This document shows positions 32,409 to 41,830 of a stretch of 64,000 bases of DNA, one piece after another; position 1 is the first letter of the stretch, and each line of letters opens with the position of its first letter. The translations under genes and the position numbers were made by a program. The DNA is taken from assembly GCF_900475595.1 (NCBI RefSeq), contig NZ_LS483397.1, forward strand, positions 281,001-345,000, in the 5' to 3' direction. The notes beneath the pieces were generated by a model. The model was not told the origin of the DNA, made no database searches, and worked only from the letters and a program-made list of their open reading frames with translations. The DNA comes from Streptococcus uberis (GTDB lineage: Bacteria; Bacillota; Bacilli; Lactobacillales; Streptococcaceae).

Positions 32409-33020
32409 ACTTGATATTTGTATATATATTTCTTCGAATGGGCTTTGTCTGCGACACTTTATTCAGGGAACGATCTTTTTCCTGAATAAAGTTAGTCTGT
32501 CCTTTAGCTAAGTTCGCGATAGAACTTAGCGCGTTAAATCGGACGCCAGTCCAGATTTAACTAAGGAGAGGCCTTGTCAGAAGGAGATTTTAAATTTAAT
32601 CAAAAGGACAGTTCGATTTTGAACTGTCCTTTCATTATGCCGTCGAAAGCTGCGATAAGGTAAACTTGAGTTTAACCGAGTGGGAGAGAGCCTACGACGC
32701 TTTTTTCAGGGAACGATGTTTTTCCTGAAAAAAGCTAGTCTGTCCTTTAGCTAAGTTCGCGATAGAACTTAGCGTGTTAAATCAGATGCTAGGCTAGGTT
32801 TAACTAAGGAGAGGGGCAGAGGGCTTTTTATTTATTGAGATACTTGTTAAATTGCATATAGATTTCCTCAAGGGGTCTTGTCAGAAGGAGATTTTAAATG
32901 GAATCAAAAAAGTTAGCTCATACTTGGGCTGACTTTTTTATATACCGTCGTTAGTTGCGATGTGTTAAACTTAAGTTTGACCGAGTGGGAGGGAGCCTTC
33001 GACAGATTTTCAGGGAACCA
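32328..33020 (+). repeat. Tandem structured noncoding repeats between rpsO and pnp
   Basis: Three related units: A (32328-32638), B (32639-32944) and a truncated C (32945-33020). Shared parts: GCCGTCG..AGCTGCGATAAGGTAA at unit starts; a TTCAGGGAACGAT hairpin (32456-32492 and 32699-32735); an identical hairpin GCTAAGTTC-GCGATA-GAACTTAGC (32507-32530, 32750-32773); a GTTAAATC..TTTAAC hairpin; CTTGTCAGAAGGAGATTTTAAAT; and a terminator-like hairpin (32603-32632 and 32906-32939). The first hairpin shows two compensatory base-pair changes between A and B, so RNA (or cruciform) structure is conserved. No coding potential. I do not recognise it as BOX, RUP or SPRITE. Confidence 0.75.
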
Positions 33021-33082
33021 TATGTTGACTAGGAATGACATGTTCTGACATTATCATTTTTGATTCAAAATATTTAGATAGG

Positions 33083-33113
33083 AGACGCTTTGATAATGGG
33101 GGTGTCTTTTTTT
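33083..33113 (+). terminator. Terminator-like hairpin after the repeats
   Basis: AGACGC/GTGTCT stem (with one G-T pair) followed by seven T (33102-33113). Confidence 0.5.
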
Positions 33114-33250
33114 GCTATCACGGATTTTTTTGAGTTATCTCTTTTAAATCCTGGTTTTGATAAGTCTTTTTTAAAATCTTCTTTTGACAGCTAGGAGAAG
33201 GAAAAGTCTCTGGAAAGTGGTTTTAGCCCTGTGCTATTTTCATGATTTTA

Positions 33251-33336
33251 TGGTAAAATTGTTTAGATACGACGTTTGATACAAAGAGGAGTTTAAGACC
33301 ATTTCTTAGGTTGCTCTTTGTAGGAAAACATCGTAT
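33251..33336 (+). promoter_or_regulatory. pnp promoter (extended -10) and long leader hairpin
   Basis: TGGTAAAAT (33251-33259) is an extended -10. The leader then forms an interrupted hairpin ATACGA-GTTT-TACAAAGAG / CTCTTTGTA-AAAC-TCGTAT (33267-33336). It resembles the RNase III-cut leader stem through which E. coli pnp autoregulates, though homology is not implied. A second small hairpin GAATGAC/GTCATTC (33371-33391) lies next to the ribosome-binding site. Confidence 0.5.
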
Positions 33337-33409
33337 ACCGAAAAATACCGAAAAACTTTTTGAAAGGAAAGAATGACTGAAGATGTCATTCTTCTAAGGA
33401 AATGATTTT

Positions 33410-35608
33410 ATGTCAAAACAAACCTTTAGCACAACCTTTGCTGGCAAACCATTAGTTGTTGAAGTTGGCCAAGTGGCAAAACAAGCAAATGGAGCAACCG
33501 TTGTCCGTTATGGGGAATCAACTGTCTTAACAGCTGCTGTCATGTCTAAAAAAATGGCAACAGGAGACTTTTTCCCACTCCAAGTCAATTATGAAGAAAA
33601 AATGTACGCTGCAGGGAAATTCCCAGGTGGTTTCATGAAACGTGAAGGTCGCCCATCAACAGATGCAACCTTAACAGCACGCCTTATCGACCGCCCAATC
33701 CGCCCAATGTTTGCAGAAGGTTTCCGTAACGAAATCCAAGTGATTAACACCGTTCTTTCTTATGATGAAAATGCTAGCGCACCAATGGCAGCTATGTTTG
33801 GTTCATCATTAGCTCTGTCTATCTCAGATATCCCCTTCAACGGACCAATTGCAGGTGTTCAAGTTGGTTATATTGATGGTGAATTTATCATCAACCCAGA
33901 CAAAGCGCAAATGGAGGCTTCGCTATTAGAATTAACAGTAGCAGGTAGCAAAGAAGCCATCAACATGGTGGAATCTGGAGCAAAAGAATTATCAGAAGAC
34001 ATCATGTTGGAAGCACTTTTGAAAGGCCATCAAGCCATTCAAGAATTGATTGCTTTCCAAGAAGAAATTGTGGCAGCCGTTGGTAAAGAAAAAGCAGAAG
34101 TTGAGCTCTTACAAGTTGATGCTGATCTACAAGCTGAAATTGTAGCTAAATACAATGCGGATCTTCAAAAAGCTGTACAAGTCGAAGAAAAGAAAGCCCG
34201 TGAAGCAGCTACTGAAGCTGTTAAAGAAACAGTTAAAGCAGAGTACGAAGCCAAATTTGCTGAAGATGAAAACCTAGCAACCATCATGCGTGATGTTGCT
34301 GAAATCTTAGAACAAATGGAGCATGCTGAAGTTCGTCGCCTGATCACAGAAGATAAAGTGCGCCCAGATGGACGTAAAGTTGATGAAATTCGTCCCTTGG
34401 ATGCCCAAATTGATTTTCTTCCAAAAGTTCATGGATCAGGTCTCTTTACACGTGGACAAACGCAGGCACTCTCTGTTCTTACCTTGGCGCCAATGGGAGA
34501 CACACAAATTATTGATGGCTTAGATGACGAGTACAAAAAACGCTTCTTACATCACTACAATTTCCCACAATACTCTGTTGGTGAAACAGGACGTTATGGT
34601 GCAGCTGGTCGTCGTGAAATCGGACATGGTGCTTTAGGTGAACGTGCCTTAGAACAAGTCTTACCAAGCTTAGAAGAATTTCCATATGCCATCCGTCTTG
34701 TTGCAGAAGTTCTTGAATCAAATGGGTCTTCATCACAAGCCTCTATTTGTGCGGGCACACTTGCCTTGATGGCTGGTGGTGTCCCAATTAAAGCGCCGGT
34801 AGCTGGTATTGCTATGGGTCTCATCTCAGATGGTACTAACTATACTGTGTTAACTGATATTCAAGGTCTTGAAGATCACTTCGGAGACATGGACTTTAAA
34901 GTAGCCGGAACACGTGACGGAATTACGGCCCTTCAAATGGATATCAAGATTGAAGGAATCACACCGCAAATCCTTGAAGAAGCCCTTGCTCAAGCTAAGA
35001 AAGCCCGTTTTGAAATCCTTGATTTGATTGAGGCAACCATTCCAGCACCACGTCCGGAATTGGCACCAACAGCACCAAAAATTGATACCATCCAAATTGA
35101 TGTGGATAAAATCAAGATTGTTATTGGTAAAGGTGGCGAAACCATCGATAAAATCATTGCTGAAACAGGCGTTAAAATTGATATTGATGAAGAAGGATTG
35201 GTTCAAATCTTCTCAAGTGACCAAGCCGCTATTGATCGCACCAAAGAAATTATCACTAGCCTCGTTCGTGAAGCTAAAGTTGGTGAAGTTTACCATGCTA
35301 AAGTGGTCCGTATTGAAAAATTTGGAGCTTTTGTCAACCTCTTTGATAAGACAGATGCCTTAATCCATATTTCAGAAATTGCATGGACACGTACCGCAAA
35401 TGTTTCTGATGTTCTTGAAGTCGGTGAAGAAGTAGATGTTAAAGTTATCAAAGTCGATGACAAAGGTCGTGTTGATGCTTCAATGAAAGCATTGATCCCA
35501 CGCCCACCAAAACCTGAGAAAAAAGAAGAAAAAGCCTCTGAAGCTAAGGAAGCAAGTAATGACCAAGCTTCAAAAAGCCAATCAGAAACAGCAAGTGAAG
35601 AAAAATAG
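33410..35608 (+). CDS. pnp: Polynucleotide phosphorylase
   Basis: 732 aa. 3'-5' phosphorolytic exoribonuclease of the mRNA decay machinery. Two RNase PH domains (about 1-210 and 310-550) around a helical linker, then KH (about 557-612, [12 protein letters not shown]) and S1 (about 623-690, [20 protein letters not shown]) RNA-binding domains, with a Lys/Glu/Ser-rich tail. Catalytic-core motifs [20 protein letters not shown] and [15 protein letters not shown] are intact. CTAAGGAAA precedes the ATG. Confidence 0.98.
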   Translation: MSKQTFSTTFAGKPLVVEVGQVAKQANGATVVRYGESTVLTAAVMSKKMATGDFFPLQVNYEEKMYAAGKFPGGFMKREGRPSTDATLTARLIDRPIRPMFAEGFRNEIQVINTVLSYDENASAPMAAMFGSSLALSISDIPFNGPIAGVQVGYIDGEFIINPDKAQMEASLLELTVAGSKEAINMVESGAKELSEDIMLEALLKGHQAIQELIAFQEEIVAAVGKEKAEVELLQVDADLQAEIVAKYNADLQKAVQVEEKKAREAATEAVKETVKAEYEAKFAEDENLATIMRDVAEILEQMEHAEVRRLITEDKVRPDGRKVDEIRPLDAQIDFLPKVHGSGLFTRGQTQALSVLTLAPMGDTQIIDGLDDEYKKRFLHHYNFPQYSVGETGRYGAAGRREIGHGALGERALEQVLPSLEEFPYAIRLVAEVLESNGSSSQASICAGTLALMAGGVPIKAPVAGIAMGLISDGTNYTVLTDIQGLEDHFGDMDFKVAGTRDGITALQMDIKIEGITPQILEEALAQAKKARFEILDLIEATIPAPRPELAPTAPKIDTIQIDVDKIKIVIGKGGETIDKIIAETGVKIDIDEEGLVQIFSSDQAAIDRTKEIITSLVREAKVGEVYHAKVVRIEKFGAFVNLFDKTDALIHISEIAWTRTANVSDVLEVGEEVDVKVIKVDDKGRVDASMKALIPRPPKPEKKEEKASEAKEASNDQASKSQSETASEEK

Positions 35609-35619
35609 GAACCTTAAGG

Positions 35620-36360
35620 ATGAATGAATTAGATACACGTCTTAGAGCTTTTATCAATAGTCCCGATAATTTTCTTGATAGTGTGGCATTGGTAAATGCC
35701 TTTCATCATTTTCCAGTTTGGGCAAGCAAAGAGTTTTATACCATCACTATTGAAGGTCAAGAACTAGTTCCAGTTTTTACAGATAAAGATGATATGGCCC
35801 TCTTTAAAGCGGATCAAACAGATGCTCAAAGCCAATATTGGTTAGAACGCTCAGCTATTGCCGTCCTAGAAGAAGTCATTAAAAAAGGCGCCTCTGGACT
35901 GGTTTTCAACCTCAAGAAAAAAGGGGATTTTGGGAATTCTACGGTTTTTAAAAGCAGTGATATGATTCGGTTTTTAAATACCTTTACCACCATCTTAAAT
36001 CAGGTGATGAGTGATGAGAATCAAGAAGCTGACACCTTCGAGAAGATTTATTTCGTTCCAGCATTTGTTCAAGTAAAAAGCGAGAACTACTATGATCGTT
36101 TTTTCCCTACAATGTCGACACCAGAAGGAAAATCTTATATACCGGCCTTTTCAAATCTTCAAAGTTTTGCCAAATGGTATAACCAAGACGATTTTGGCGG
36201 TGCCTTTCGAAAAGCACAAGGTGTCATTCTGACCTGGAAATTGGAAGATATTTACCAACCACGTAATGGTGAAAATGAAAGAGATGAAACAGTCGGAGTA
36301 GCTGTTAATCCTTTCGATGAAGAACAGATTTTAATCGATTGGACAGATATCGAAAAGTAA
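35620..36360 (+). CDS. SseB-family N-terminal domain protein
   Basis: 246 aa cytosolic protein with no membrane segment. WASKEFYTITIEGQELVPVFTDKDDMALF near residue 33 is the SseB N-terminal domain pattern (conserved beta-hairpin PVFTD). The C-terminal half resembles uncharacterised streptococcal proteins at this locus. Function unknown. It lies between pnp and cysE with 11-12 bp gaps, so it is part of their operon. Confidence 0.65.
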   Translation: MNELDTRLRAFINSPDNFLDSVALVNAFHHFPVWASKEFYTITIEGQELVPVFTDKDDMALFKADQTDAQSQYWLERSAIAVLEEVIKKGASGLVFNLKKKGDFGNSTVFKSSDMIRFLNTFTTILNQVMSDENQEADTFEKIYFVPAFVQVKSENYYDRFFPTMSTPEGKSYIPAFSNLQSFAKWYNQDDFGGAFRKAQGVILTWKLEDIYQPRNGENERDETVGVAVNPFDEEQILIDWTDIEK

Positions 36361-36372
36361 AAAGGAGAATGA

Positions 36373-36957
36373 ATGGGCTGGTGGAAAAAAAGCATTAATA
36401 TTGTCAAAGACTTGGACCCGGCTGCCCGAAATTCCCTGGAAGTTCTATTAACCTACCCTGGAATAAAAGCTCTGGCAGCCCATCGCCTCTCCCATTTTCT
36501 ATGGGAACACAACTTTAAGTTATTGGCACGAATGAATAGTCAGTTTTGGCGATTTCTGACCAACATTGAAATTCACCCTGGAGCCAAGATTGCTGCTGGT
36601 GTCTTTATTGACCACGGTGCAGGTTTGGTCATTGGTGAAACGGCTGAAGTTGAAGAAGGGGTTATGCTATACCATGGAGTAACCCTAGGAGGAACTGGTA
36701 AGGATAAGGGAAAACGCCACCCTACCATCCGCAAAGGAGCTCTCATTTCAGCTCATTCCCAAATCATTGGCCCAATTGAAGTAGGCGAAAATGCAAAAGT
36801 GGGTGCCGCTGCAGTCGTCTTATCAGACGTTCCAGCCGATGTAACAGTCGTTGGCGTACCGGCCAAAGTTGTCCGTGTTCATGGGCAAAAAGATGCCATT
36901 ACCATAAAAAGCATGGAAGAAAAAAGAGAGGAATCTTATTATTCCTCAAAATTGTAA
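36373..36957 (+). CDS. cysE: Serine O-acetyltransferase
   Basis: 194 aa. Makes O-acetylserine for cysteine synthesis. N-terminal helical domain, then left-handed beta-helix hexapeptide repeats (GAKIAAGVFIDHGAGLVIGE onward) with catalytic HHG-type DHGAGLVIGETA and GVTLGGTGKDKGKRHPTI. AAAGGAG ribosome-binding site. The pnp-cysE-cysS order is conserved in streptococci and links cysteine supply with charging. Confidence 0.95.
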   Translation: MGWWKKSINIVKDLDPAARNSLEVLLTYPGIKALAAHRLSHFLWEHNFKLLARMNSQFWRFLTNIEIHPGAKIAAGVFIDHGAGLVIGETAEVEEGVMLYHGVTLGGTGKDKGKRHPTIRKGALISAHSQIIGPIEVGENAKVGAAAVVLSDVPADVTVVGVPAKVVRVHGQKDAITIKSMEEKREESYYSSKL

Positions 36958-36982
36958 GCAAGAGTATAAAAAGGAAGACGGA

Positions 36983-38323
36983 ATGATCAAAATATATGAT
37001 ACCATGACACGTCAATTACGTGATTTTAAACCGATCAATGACAATCAGGTCAATATGTATGTCTGTGGACCAACCGTTTACAACTACATTCATATCGGAA
37101 ATGCCAGATCAGCAGTTGCCTTTGATACCATCCGTCGTTATTTTGAATATTCTGGCTACCAAGTCAACTATATCTCAAATTTTACTGATGTTGATGATAA
37201 AATTATCAAAGCAGCAGCAGAAAATGGTGTCACTCCCAAAGAACTAGCCGACCGCTTTATAGCAGCTTTTATGGAGGACACGTCGAAACTAGGCATTAAA
37301 CCTGCCACAAAAAATCCACGCGTCATGGACTACATGGATGAAATCATTGCTTTTATTTCGGTTTTGATGGAAAAAGGCTTCGCTTATCAGGTAGCAGGTG
37401 ATGTCTACTTTAGAGTAGCCAAGTCCGAAAATTATGCCCGCTTAGCCAATAAAACTTTGGCGGATTTAGAAGTCGGAGCAAGTGGACGCACAGATAGTGA
37501 AACAGACTTAAAAGAAAATCCCTTGGATTTCGCCTTGTGGAAATCCGCTAAAAGTGGCGAGATTTCTTGGGAAAGCCCATGGGGACCAGGAAGACCAGGC
37601 TGGCACATTGAGTGTTCGGTCATGGCTACGGAACTGTTAGGCCATACCATTGACATTCACGGTGGCGGTGCGGACCTGGAGTTTCCACACCATACCAACG
37701 AGATTGCCCAGTCAGAAGCAAAAACGGGTCATACCTTCGCAAACTATTGGATGCATAATGGTTTTGTCAATGTTGACAATGAAAAAATGTCTAAATCCTT
37801 GGGTAACTTTGTGACGGTTCATGACATGTTGAAAACTGTAGATGGACAAGTTTTACGTTTCTTCCTTGCAACCCAGCAATACCGGAAACCCATCAATTTC
37901 ACAGAAAAAGCCATTCATGATGCCGAAGTGAACCTCAAGTATTTAAAAAACACTTATAGACTTCCAGTAGCTGAAACAAGTGATCTAGGCTATAAGACCT
38001 ACATTGAGGCCTTTAAAGCAGCCATGGATGATGACTTTAATGCAGCCAACGGCATCACTGTCGTCTTTGACTTTGCCAAATGGATTAACTCTGGGCATTA
38101 TTCAGCGGAAATCAAGACTGCTTTTGAAGAGATGCTAGCGGTTTTTGGTATCGTCTTTGAAGAAGAGGTTTTAGATGCTGATATTGAGGCCCTAATTGCC
38201 GAGCGCCAGGAAGCACGTGCTCAGCGAGATTTTGCCAAAGCCGATCAGATTCGGGATCAACTGGCTAGTCAAGGTATTAAGTTATTAGACACTAAAGATG
38301 GCGTGAGGTGGACACGTGACTAA
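36983..38323 (+). CDS. cysS: Cysteinyl-tRNA synthetase
   Basis: 446 aa class I synthetase. HIGH motif YIHIGNARSAV (near residue 35), zinc ligands CGPT and CSVMATELLGH, and KMSKSLGNF (near 268). C-terminal DALR-type anticodon domain ends in RDQLASQGIKLLDTKDGVRW. Overlaps the downstream mrnC by 8 bp. Confidence 0.97.
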   Translation: MIKIYDTMTRQLRDFKPINDNQVNMYVCGPTVYNYIHIGNARSAVAFDTIRRYFEYSGYQVNYISNFTDVDDKIIKAAAENGVTPKELADRFIAAFMEDTSKLGIKPATKNPRVMDYMDEIIAFISVLMEKGFAYQVAGDVYFRVAKSENYARLANKTLADLEVGASGRTDSETDLKENPLDFALWKSAKSGEISWESPWGPGRPGWHIECSVMATELLGHTIDIHGGGADLEFPHHTNEIAQSEAKTGHTFANYWMHNGFVNVDNEKMSKSLGNFVTVHDMLKTVDGQVLRFFLATQQYRKPINFTEKAIHDAEVNLKYLKNTYRLPVAETSDLGYKTYIEAFKAAMDDDFNAANGITVVFDFAKWINSGHYSAEIKTAFEEMLAVFGIVFEEEVLDADIEALIAERQEARAQRDFAKADQIRDQLASQGIKLLDTKDGVRWTRD

Positions 38324-38711
38324 CGTAGATGTCAATCTGATCAATGGTATTGCTTTAGCTTTTGAAGGAGATGCGGTTTACTCTTATTATATCCGTAAGC
38401 ACCTGATTTTTTCAGGGCAAACCAAGCCAAGTCAGTTACACCATATGGCGACGCGTTATGTGTCGGCTAAAGCACAAGCAAGCCTGATTCAAAAAATGTT
38501 AGAAGCCCAGCTTTTAACCGAAAAAGAAGAGGACATATACCGTCGTGGCCGTAACAGCCATAGCCATACCAAGGCCAAAAACGCTGACGTGGTGACTTAT
38601 CGCATGTCAACGGGTTTTGAAGCTGTCATGGGTTATCTGGATATGACGGATCAAAAAGACCGTTTGGAAACATTGATCAATTGGTGTATCCAAGAAGTGG
38701 AAAAAGCTTAA
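38316..38711 (+). CDS. mrnC: Mini-ribonuclease III
   Basis: 131 aa. RNase III catalytic domain without the dsRNA-binding domain: GIALAFEGDAVYSYYIRKHL carries the catalytic acidic residues, and RRGRNSHSHTKAKNADVVTYRMSTGFEAVMGYL is the family signature. Processes the 23S rRNA 3' and 5' ends. GTG start overlapping cysS (translational coupling). Confidence 0.95.
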   Translation: MTNVDVNLINGIALAFEGDAVYSYYIRKHLIFSGQTKPSQLHHMATRYVSAKAQASLIQKMLEAQLLTEKEEDIYRRGRNSHSHTKAKNADVVTYRMSTGFEAVMGYLDMTDQKDRLETLINWCIQEVEKA

Positions 38712-38787
38712 AAGAGACATGGTCTCTTTTTTTCTGTCTTTAGATTAGGGAATTGACCACTCCATAAAAATATAGTGTGGTAAATAT

Positions 38788-38816
38788 TTGAAACTTGTCA
38801 TTTTTTTCTTTATAAT
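38788..38816 (+). promoter_or_regulatory. Promoter of the small secreted protein gene
   Basis: TTGAAA (38788-38793), exactly 17 bp, TATAAT (38811-38816). Strong consensus. Confidence 0.8.
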
Positions 38817-38847
38817 GAAAAAAAGAAAGAATAAATGGAGGTTTTTT

Positions 38848-39246
38848 ATGATTAAAATGAGAAAATTACAGTTGTCAGTCAGTCTTGCCCTTTTTGCCTT
38901 ACTAACTTTTGTGGCTTCACCTATTTATGCCTTACAAACGAATCAAAACCAAGCTGGGCAAGCAGTCCAACAAGATAGTCTTGCTGTTACGGCCATTTTA
39001 CAAGCTCAAAAACCTCTTTTAGATATTGCTATTCAGATACCAGCTCAACTGGCTCAAGGAGGTCAAGCTAAAGTGGAATTGCTTGATCAAACAGGTCAGG
39101 TCAAAAATACCATTAGCTATGACTTGCAAGCAGGATGGACACAAATGTCAGCCTGGTTTGACATGACAGGTTACCCAAGTGGTGATTATAGTGTTAAGGT
39201 TACCTACAATGGCATTAGCCAACAATCATCACCTATTCACTATTAA
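38848..39246 (+). CDS. Small secreted protein of unknown function
   Basis: 132 aa. Clear Sec signal peptide (MRKLQLSVSLALFALLTFVASPIYA, cleavage near residue 28) and no anchor, so released or loosely surface-bound. The mature part is Gln-rich followed by a beta-rich domain (LLDIAIQIPAQLAQGGQAKV to GYPSGDYSVKVTYNG) like an immunoglobulin-type fold. No family recognised. ATG 38848 chosen because AATGGAGG precedes it; the upstream in-frame codons coincide with the promoter. Confidence 0.75.
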   Translation: MIKMRKLQLSVSLALFALLTFVASPIYALQTNQNQAGQAVQQDSLAVTAILQAQKPLLDIAIQIPAQLAQGGQAKVELLDQTGQVKNTISYDLQAGWTQMSAWFDMTGYPSGDYSVKVTYNGISQQSSPIHY

Positions 39247-39336
39247 ATGCTAGTCCCAAAAAGCTCTAGTATTGGCTAGGGCTTTTTTGAATGGAAATTA
39301 AATCACTGGCCGGTCACTTTTTAGAGACATTCATGG

Positions 39337-39342
39337 TATAAT
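39337..39342 (+). promoter_or_regulatory. Extended -10 of rlmB
   Basis: TGGTATAAT (TG at 39334-39335, TATAAT 39337-39342). It overlaps the first possible ATG of rlmB, which excludes that start. Confidence 0.7.
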
Positions 39343-39349
39343 GAAAACT

Positions 39350-40096
39350 ATGAAAGATAAACACTTACAAGAAACAACTGACATGGTTTACGGCGTGCAT
39401 GCCGTCACCGAAAGCCTCAATGCCAATACCGGTAACAAGCTTTACATTCAAGAAGATTTACGTGGCAAAAATGTTGATGCCATTAAAGCTCTGGCAACAG
39501 AAAAGAAGGTCTCAATCTCTTGGACGCCTAAGAAGACCCTGTCTGAAATGACTGAAGGGGCAGTCCATCAGGGCTTTGTTTTGCGTGTGTCTGAGTACGC
39601 CTACGCTGAACTAGCAGACATCCTCAAAAAAGCTGAAAGTGAAGAAAATCCGCTAATCATGATCCTTGATGGCATTACCGATCCTCACAACTTTGGCTCG
39701 ATTTTGAGAACGGCAGATGCTACTAAGGTTTGTGGGATTATTATTCCCAAGCACCGCGCTGTGGGGGTAACACCTGTCGTCTCCAAAACCTCAACAGGTG
39801 CAGTAGAACACCTCCCAATCGCCCGGGTTACCAATCTCAGCCAAACTTTGGATAAACTTAAGGAAGCGGGATTCTGGATTTTTGGGACAGACATGGATGG
39901 CACTCCCGTGCAAAAGTGGAACACGTCAGGCAAATTAGCCTTAATCATTGGCAGTGAAGGCAAGGGGATTTCTCACAATATCAAAAAACAAGTGGATGAG
40001 ATGATTACCATTCCCATGGATGGCCATGTACAAAGTTTAAATGCCAGCGTGGCAGCAGCTGTGCTTATGTACGAAGTCTTCCGCAATAAACTCTAG
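39350..40096 (+). CDS. rlmB: 23S rRNA (guanosine-2'-O-)-methyltransferase RlmB
   Basis: 248 aa SPOUT/TrmH-family enzyme. N-terminal L30e-like substrate domain (YGVHAVTESLNANTGNKL), then the SAM-binding trefoil knot with NFGSILRTADA, LALIIGSEGKGIS and MDGHVQSLNASVAAAVLMYE. ATG 39341 lies within the -10, so ATG 39350 (MKDKHLQE) is the first usable codon. With a start point near 39349 the mRNA would be nearly leaderless. Confidence 0.92.
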   Translation: MKDKHLQETTDMVYGVHAVTESLNANTGNKLYIQEDLRGKNVDAIKALATEKKVSISWTPKKTLSEMTEGAVHQGFVLRVSEYAYAELADILKKAESEENPLIMILDGITDPHNFGSILRTADATKVCGIIIPKHRAVGVTPVVSKTSTGAVEHLPIARVTNLSQTLDKLKEAGFWIFGTDMDGTPVQKWNTSGKLALIIGSEGKGISHNIKKQVDEMITIPMDGHVQSLNASVAAAVLMYEVFRNKL

Positions 40097-40104
40097 GAAC
40101 AAGT

Positions 40105-40620
40105 ATGAAGAAAAGACGACTACTGGTTGATGGCTATAACATGATTGCCTTTTGGGAAGAAACACGACAACTCTTCAAAACCAATCAATTAGATCAAGCC
40201 AGAACAGTACTGCTGAATAAGCTCAATAACTACGCCCATTTTGAGAAGATTGAGATCACCTGTGTCTTTGATGCCCAGTTTGTCCCAGGTGTCCGCCAAC
40301 GCTATGACCAATACATGATTTCAGTGATTTTTACTGAGGAAGATGAAACAGCAGACGCCTACATTGAACGCATGGCCGCAGAGTTAAATACCAGTCTAAA
40401 CCTGGTCGAAGTGGCAACCAGTGATCTCAATGAGCAATGGGCCATTTTCTCCCAAGGCGCCCTGCGCGTCCCAGCCCGTGAATTAGAACGCCGAGTCAAC
40501 ACTGTCAAATCCGATTTGGAAAAAATGTCCAAATCCATCGAAATGAAAAAACCAAAACTCCGCCCCTTTGAGGAAGCTAATCTTCAAAAACTCAAAGACT
40601 TTATGGATGATTTGGGATGA
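40105..40620 (+). CDS. rae1: NYN-domain ribonuclease Rae1/YacP
   Basis: 171 aa PIN/NYN-fold protein. LLVDGYNMIAFW at the N terminus and EDETADAYIERMAAEL carry the conserved acidic residues. The B. subtilis homologue Rae1 cuts mRNA in the ribosomal A site. It starts 8 bp after rlmB, the normal pairing in Firmicutes. Confidence 0.88.
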   Translation: MKKRRLLVDGYNMIAFWEETRQLFKTNQLDQARTVLLNKLNNYAHFEKIEITCVFDAQFVPGVRQRYDQYMISVIFTEEDETADAYIERMAAELNTSLNLVEVATSDLNEQWAIFSQGALRVPARELERRVNTVKSDLEKMSKSIEMKKPKLRPFEEANLQKLKDFMDDLG

Positions 40621-40632
40621 GTGAGTTAAAAG

Positions 40633-40660
40633 AAAGAAGCACTTGGGTGCTTTTTTGTTT
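40633..40660 (+). terminator. Terminator after rlmB-rae1
   Basis: Stem AAGCAC/GTGCTT with loop TTGG (40637-40652), extended by A-T pairs, then TTTTGTTTT. Confidence 0.8.
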
Positions 40661-40774
40661 TCAAGGCAAGAAAACAGTTTCATGACAGATGCCCTTGCAG
40701 GACCCTTTAAATTTTGTTAGAATAACACAATAATAGTTTGATAATCAAACTAATCAAAGAAAAAAGGAGATGCT

Positions 40775-41635
40775 ATGTCATTTGTATTATTGACAGATTC
40801 CACTGCTGATTTAGATGGCCAGTGGGCTAAAGCAAACAAAGTTGATCTACTAGGCTTAACCATTGAATGTGACGGGATTACCTATGAAACAGTGGGCCCC
40901 AATGCCCTTGACAGTGAGACTCTGCTGGCCAAAATGACGGCTGGCAGCAAGCCTAAAACCAGTCAAATCAACGTAGGGACCTTTGAAGAATATTTCCGAC
41001 AAAAAGTCAAAGCAGGCCAAGCCGTTTTATATATAGCCTTTTCATCTATCCTATCGGGGACTTACCAGAGTGCTGTCATGGCCCGTCAAATGGTTCTAGA
41101 TGACTATCCAGAAGCTGTGATTGAAATTGTGGATACCCTAGGTGCAGCTGGTGGTGAAGGCTACCTGGTCATGTTGGCGGTCGAGGCGCGTGATCAGGGA
41201 CAGTCACTGGAAGCGGTCAAGTTGTTGATTGAGGATACCGCACCGCGCTTGCGGACCTACTTTTTGGTGGATGACCTTTATCACTTGATGCGTGGAGGCC
41301 GTTTGTCTAAAAGCTCCGCTATTCTAGGAAGTATCGCCAGTATCAAACCCATTTTGTGGATAGATGCTCAAGGGAAATTGGTGCCCATCTCCAAAGCGCG
41401 TGGTCGTAAAAAAGCCTTACGTGACATGGAAGAACGCATTGCCAGTGACATTGACGATTCACGGGTAGTTATTGCCCATTCCGTAGATCCAGAAGGGGCA
41501 GAGCAGTTAAAGGCAAGCTTGTTGGCTAATCCTAAGATTTCAGACGTGCTTGTGATGCCACTAGGACCAGTCATTGCCGCCCATGTTGGCCCCAAAACCC
41601 TTGCCGCTTTTGTCATTGGACACAAGGAAAGATAA
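40775..41635 (+). CDS. degV: DegV family fatty-acid-binding protein
   Basis: 286 aa, two-domain DegV fold. DSTADL near the N terminus, [18 protein letters not shown] (the T-S-Q lipid headgroup contact), [11 protein letters not shown], and C-terminal [13 protein letters not shown]. FakB proteins of this family present fatty acids to the kinase FakA; no fakA is adjacent. AAAGGAG precedes ATG. The preceding palindrome-like TTGATAATCAA lies near the promoter. Confidence 0.85.
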   Translation: MSFVLLTDSTADLDGQWAKANKVDLLGLTIECDGITYETVGPNALDSETLLAKMTAGSKPKTSQINVGTFEEYFRQKVKAGQAVLYIAFSSILSGTYQSAVMARQMVLDDYPEAVIEIVDTLGAAGGEGYLVMLAVEARDQGQSLEAVKLLIEDTAPRLRTYFLVDDLYHLMRGGRLSKSSAILGSIASIKPILWIDAQGKLVPISKARGRKKALRDMEERIASDIDDSRVVIAHSVDPEGAEQLKASLLANPKISDVLVMPLGPVIAAHVGPKTLAAFVIGHKER

Positions 41636-41682
41636 GTCAGCCTGTAAAAGGAATAAAAATAAAAATAATACTGTCAAAGTAC

Positions 41683-41711
41683 TTGCTAGCCACAAGTATT
41701 TTTGTTATTAT
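41683..41711 (+). promoter_or_regulatory. Promoter of rplM-rpsI overlapping a hairpin
   Basis: TTGCTA (41683-41688), 17 bp, TATTAT (41706-41711). A hairpin TACTTG/CAAGTA (41680-41698) followed by TTTTTG overlaps it and may terminate degV. Confidence 0.6.
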
Positions 41712-41720
41712 AGTAGGCGG

Positions 41721-41806
41721 TATTGTTTACCCCATTTGAAAGGCCCCGGAACCTTCCAAATACCCTTTGATGGGACGGAACACCCATCAACACTTGTAAA
41801 CAAATA
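41721..41806 (+). promoter_or_regulatory. L13-type leader RNA (three-way junction)
   Basis: Closing stem TATTGTTTAC (41721-41730) with GTAAACAAATA (41796-41806), enclosing two hairpins: TTTGAAAGG/CCTTCCAAA (41735-41760) and TTGATGGG/CCCATCAA (41767-41790). Firmicute L13 operons carry a structured autoregulatory leader at this position; I infer that this is it. Confidence 0.6.
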
Positions 41807-41830
41807 TTACGAATTCGTATAGGAGAAATC

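Noticed and set aside
32894..32956. Short frame MESKKLAHTWADFFIYRR after AAGGAGATTTTAA in repeat unit B
   Set aside because: The start codon is not conserved in unit A (ATTTAA instead of ATGGAA) and the region is the terminator-like hairpin, so structure rather than coding is conserved.
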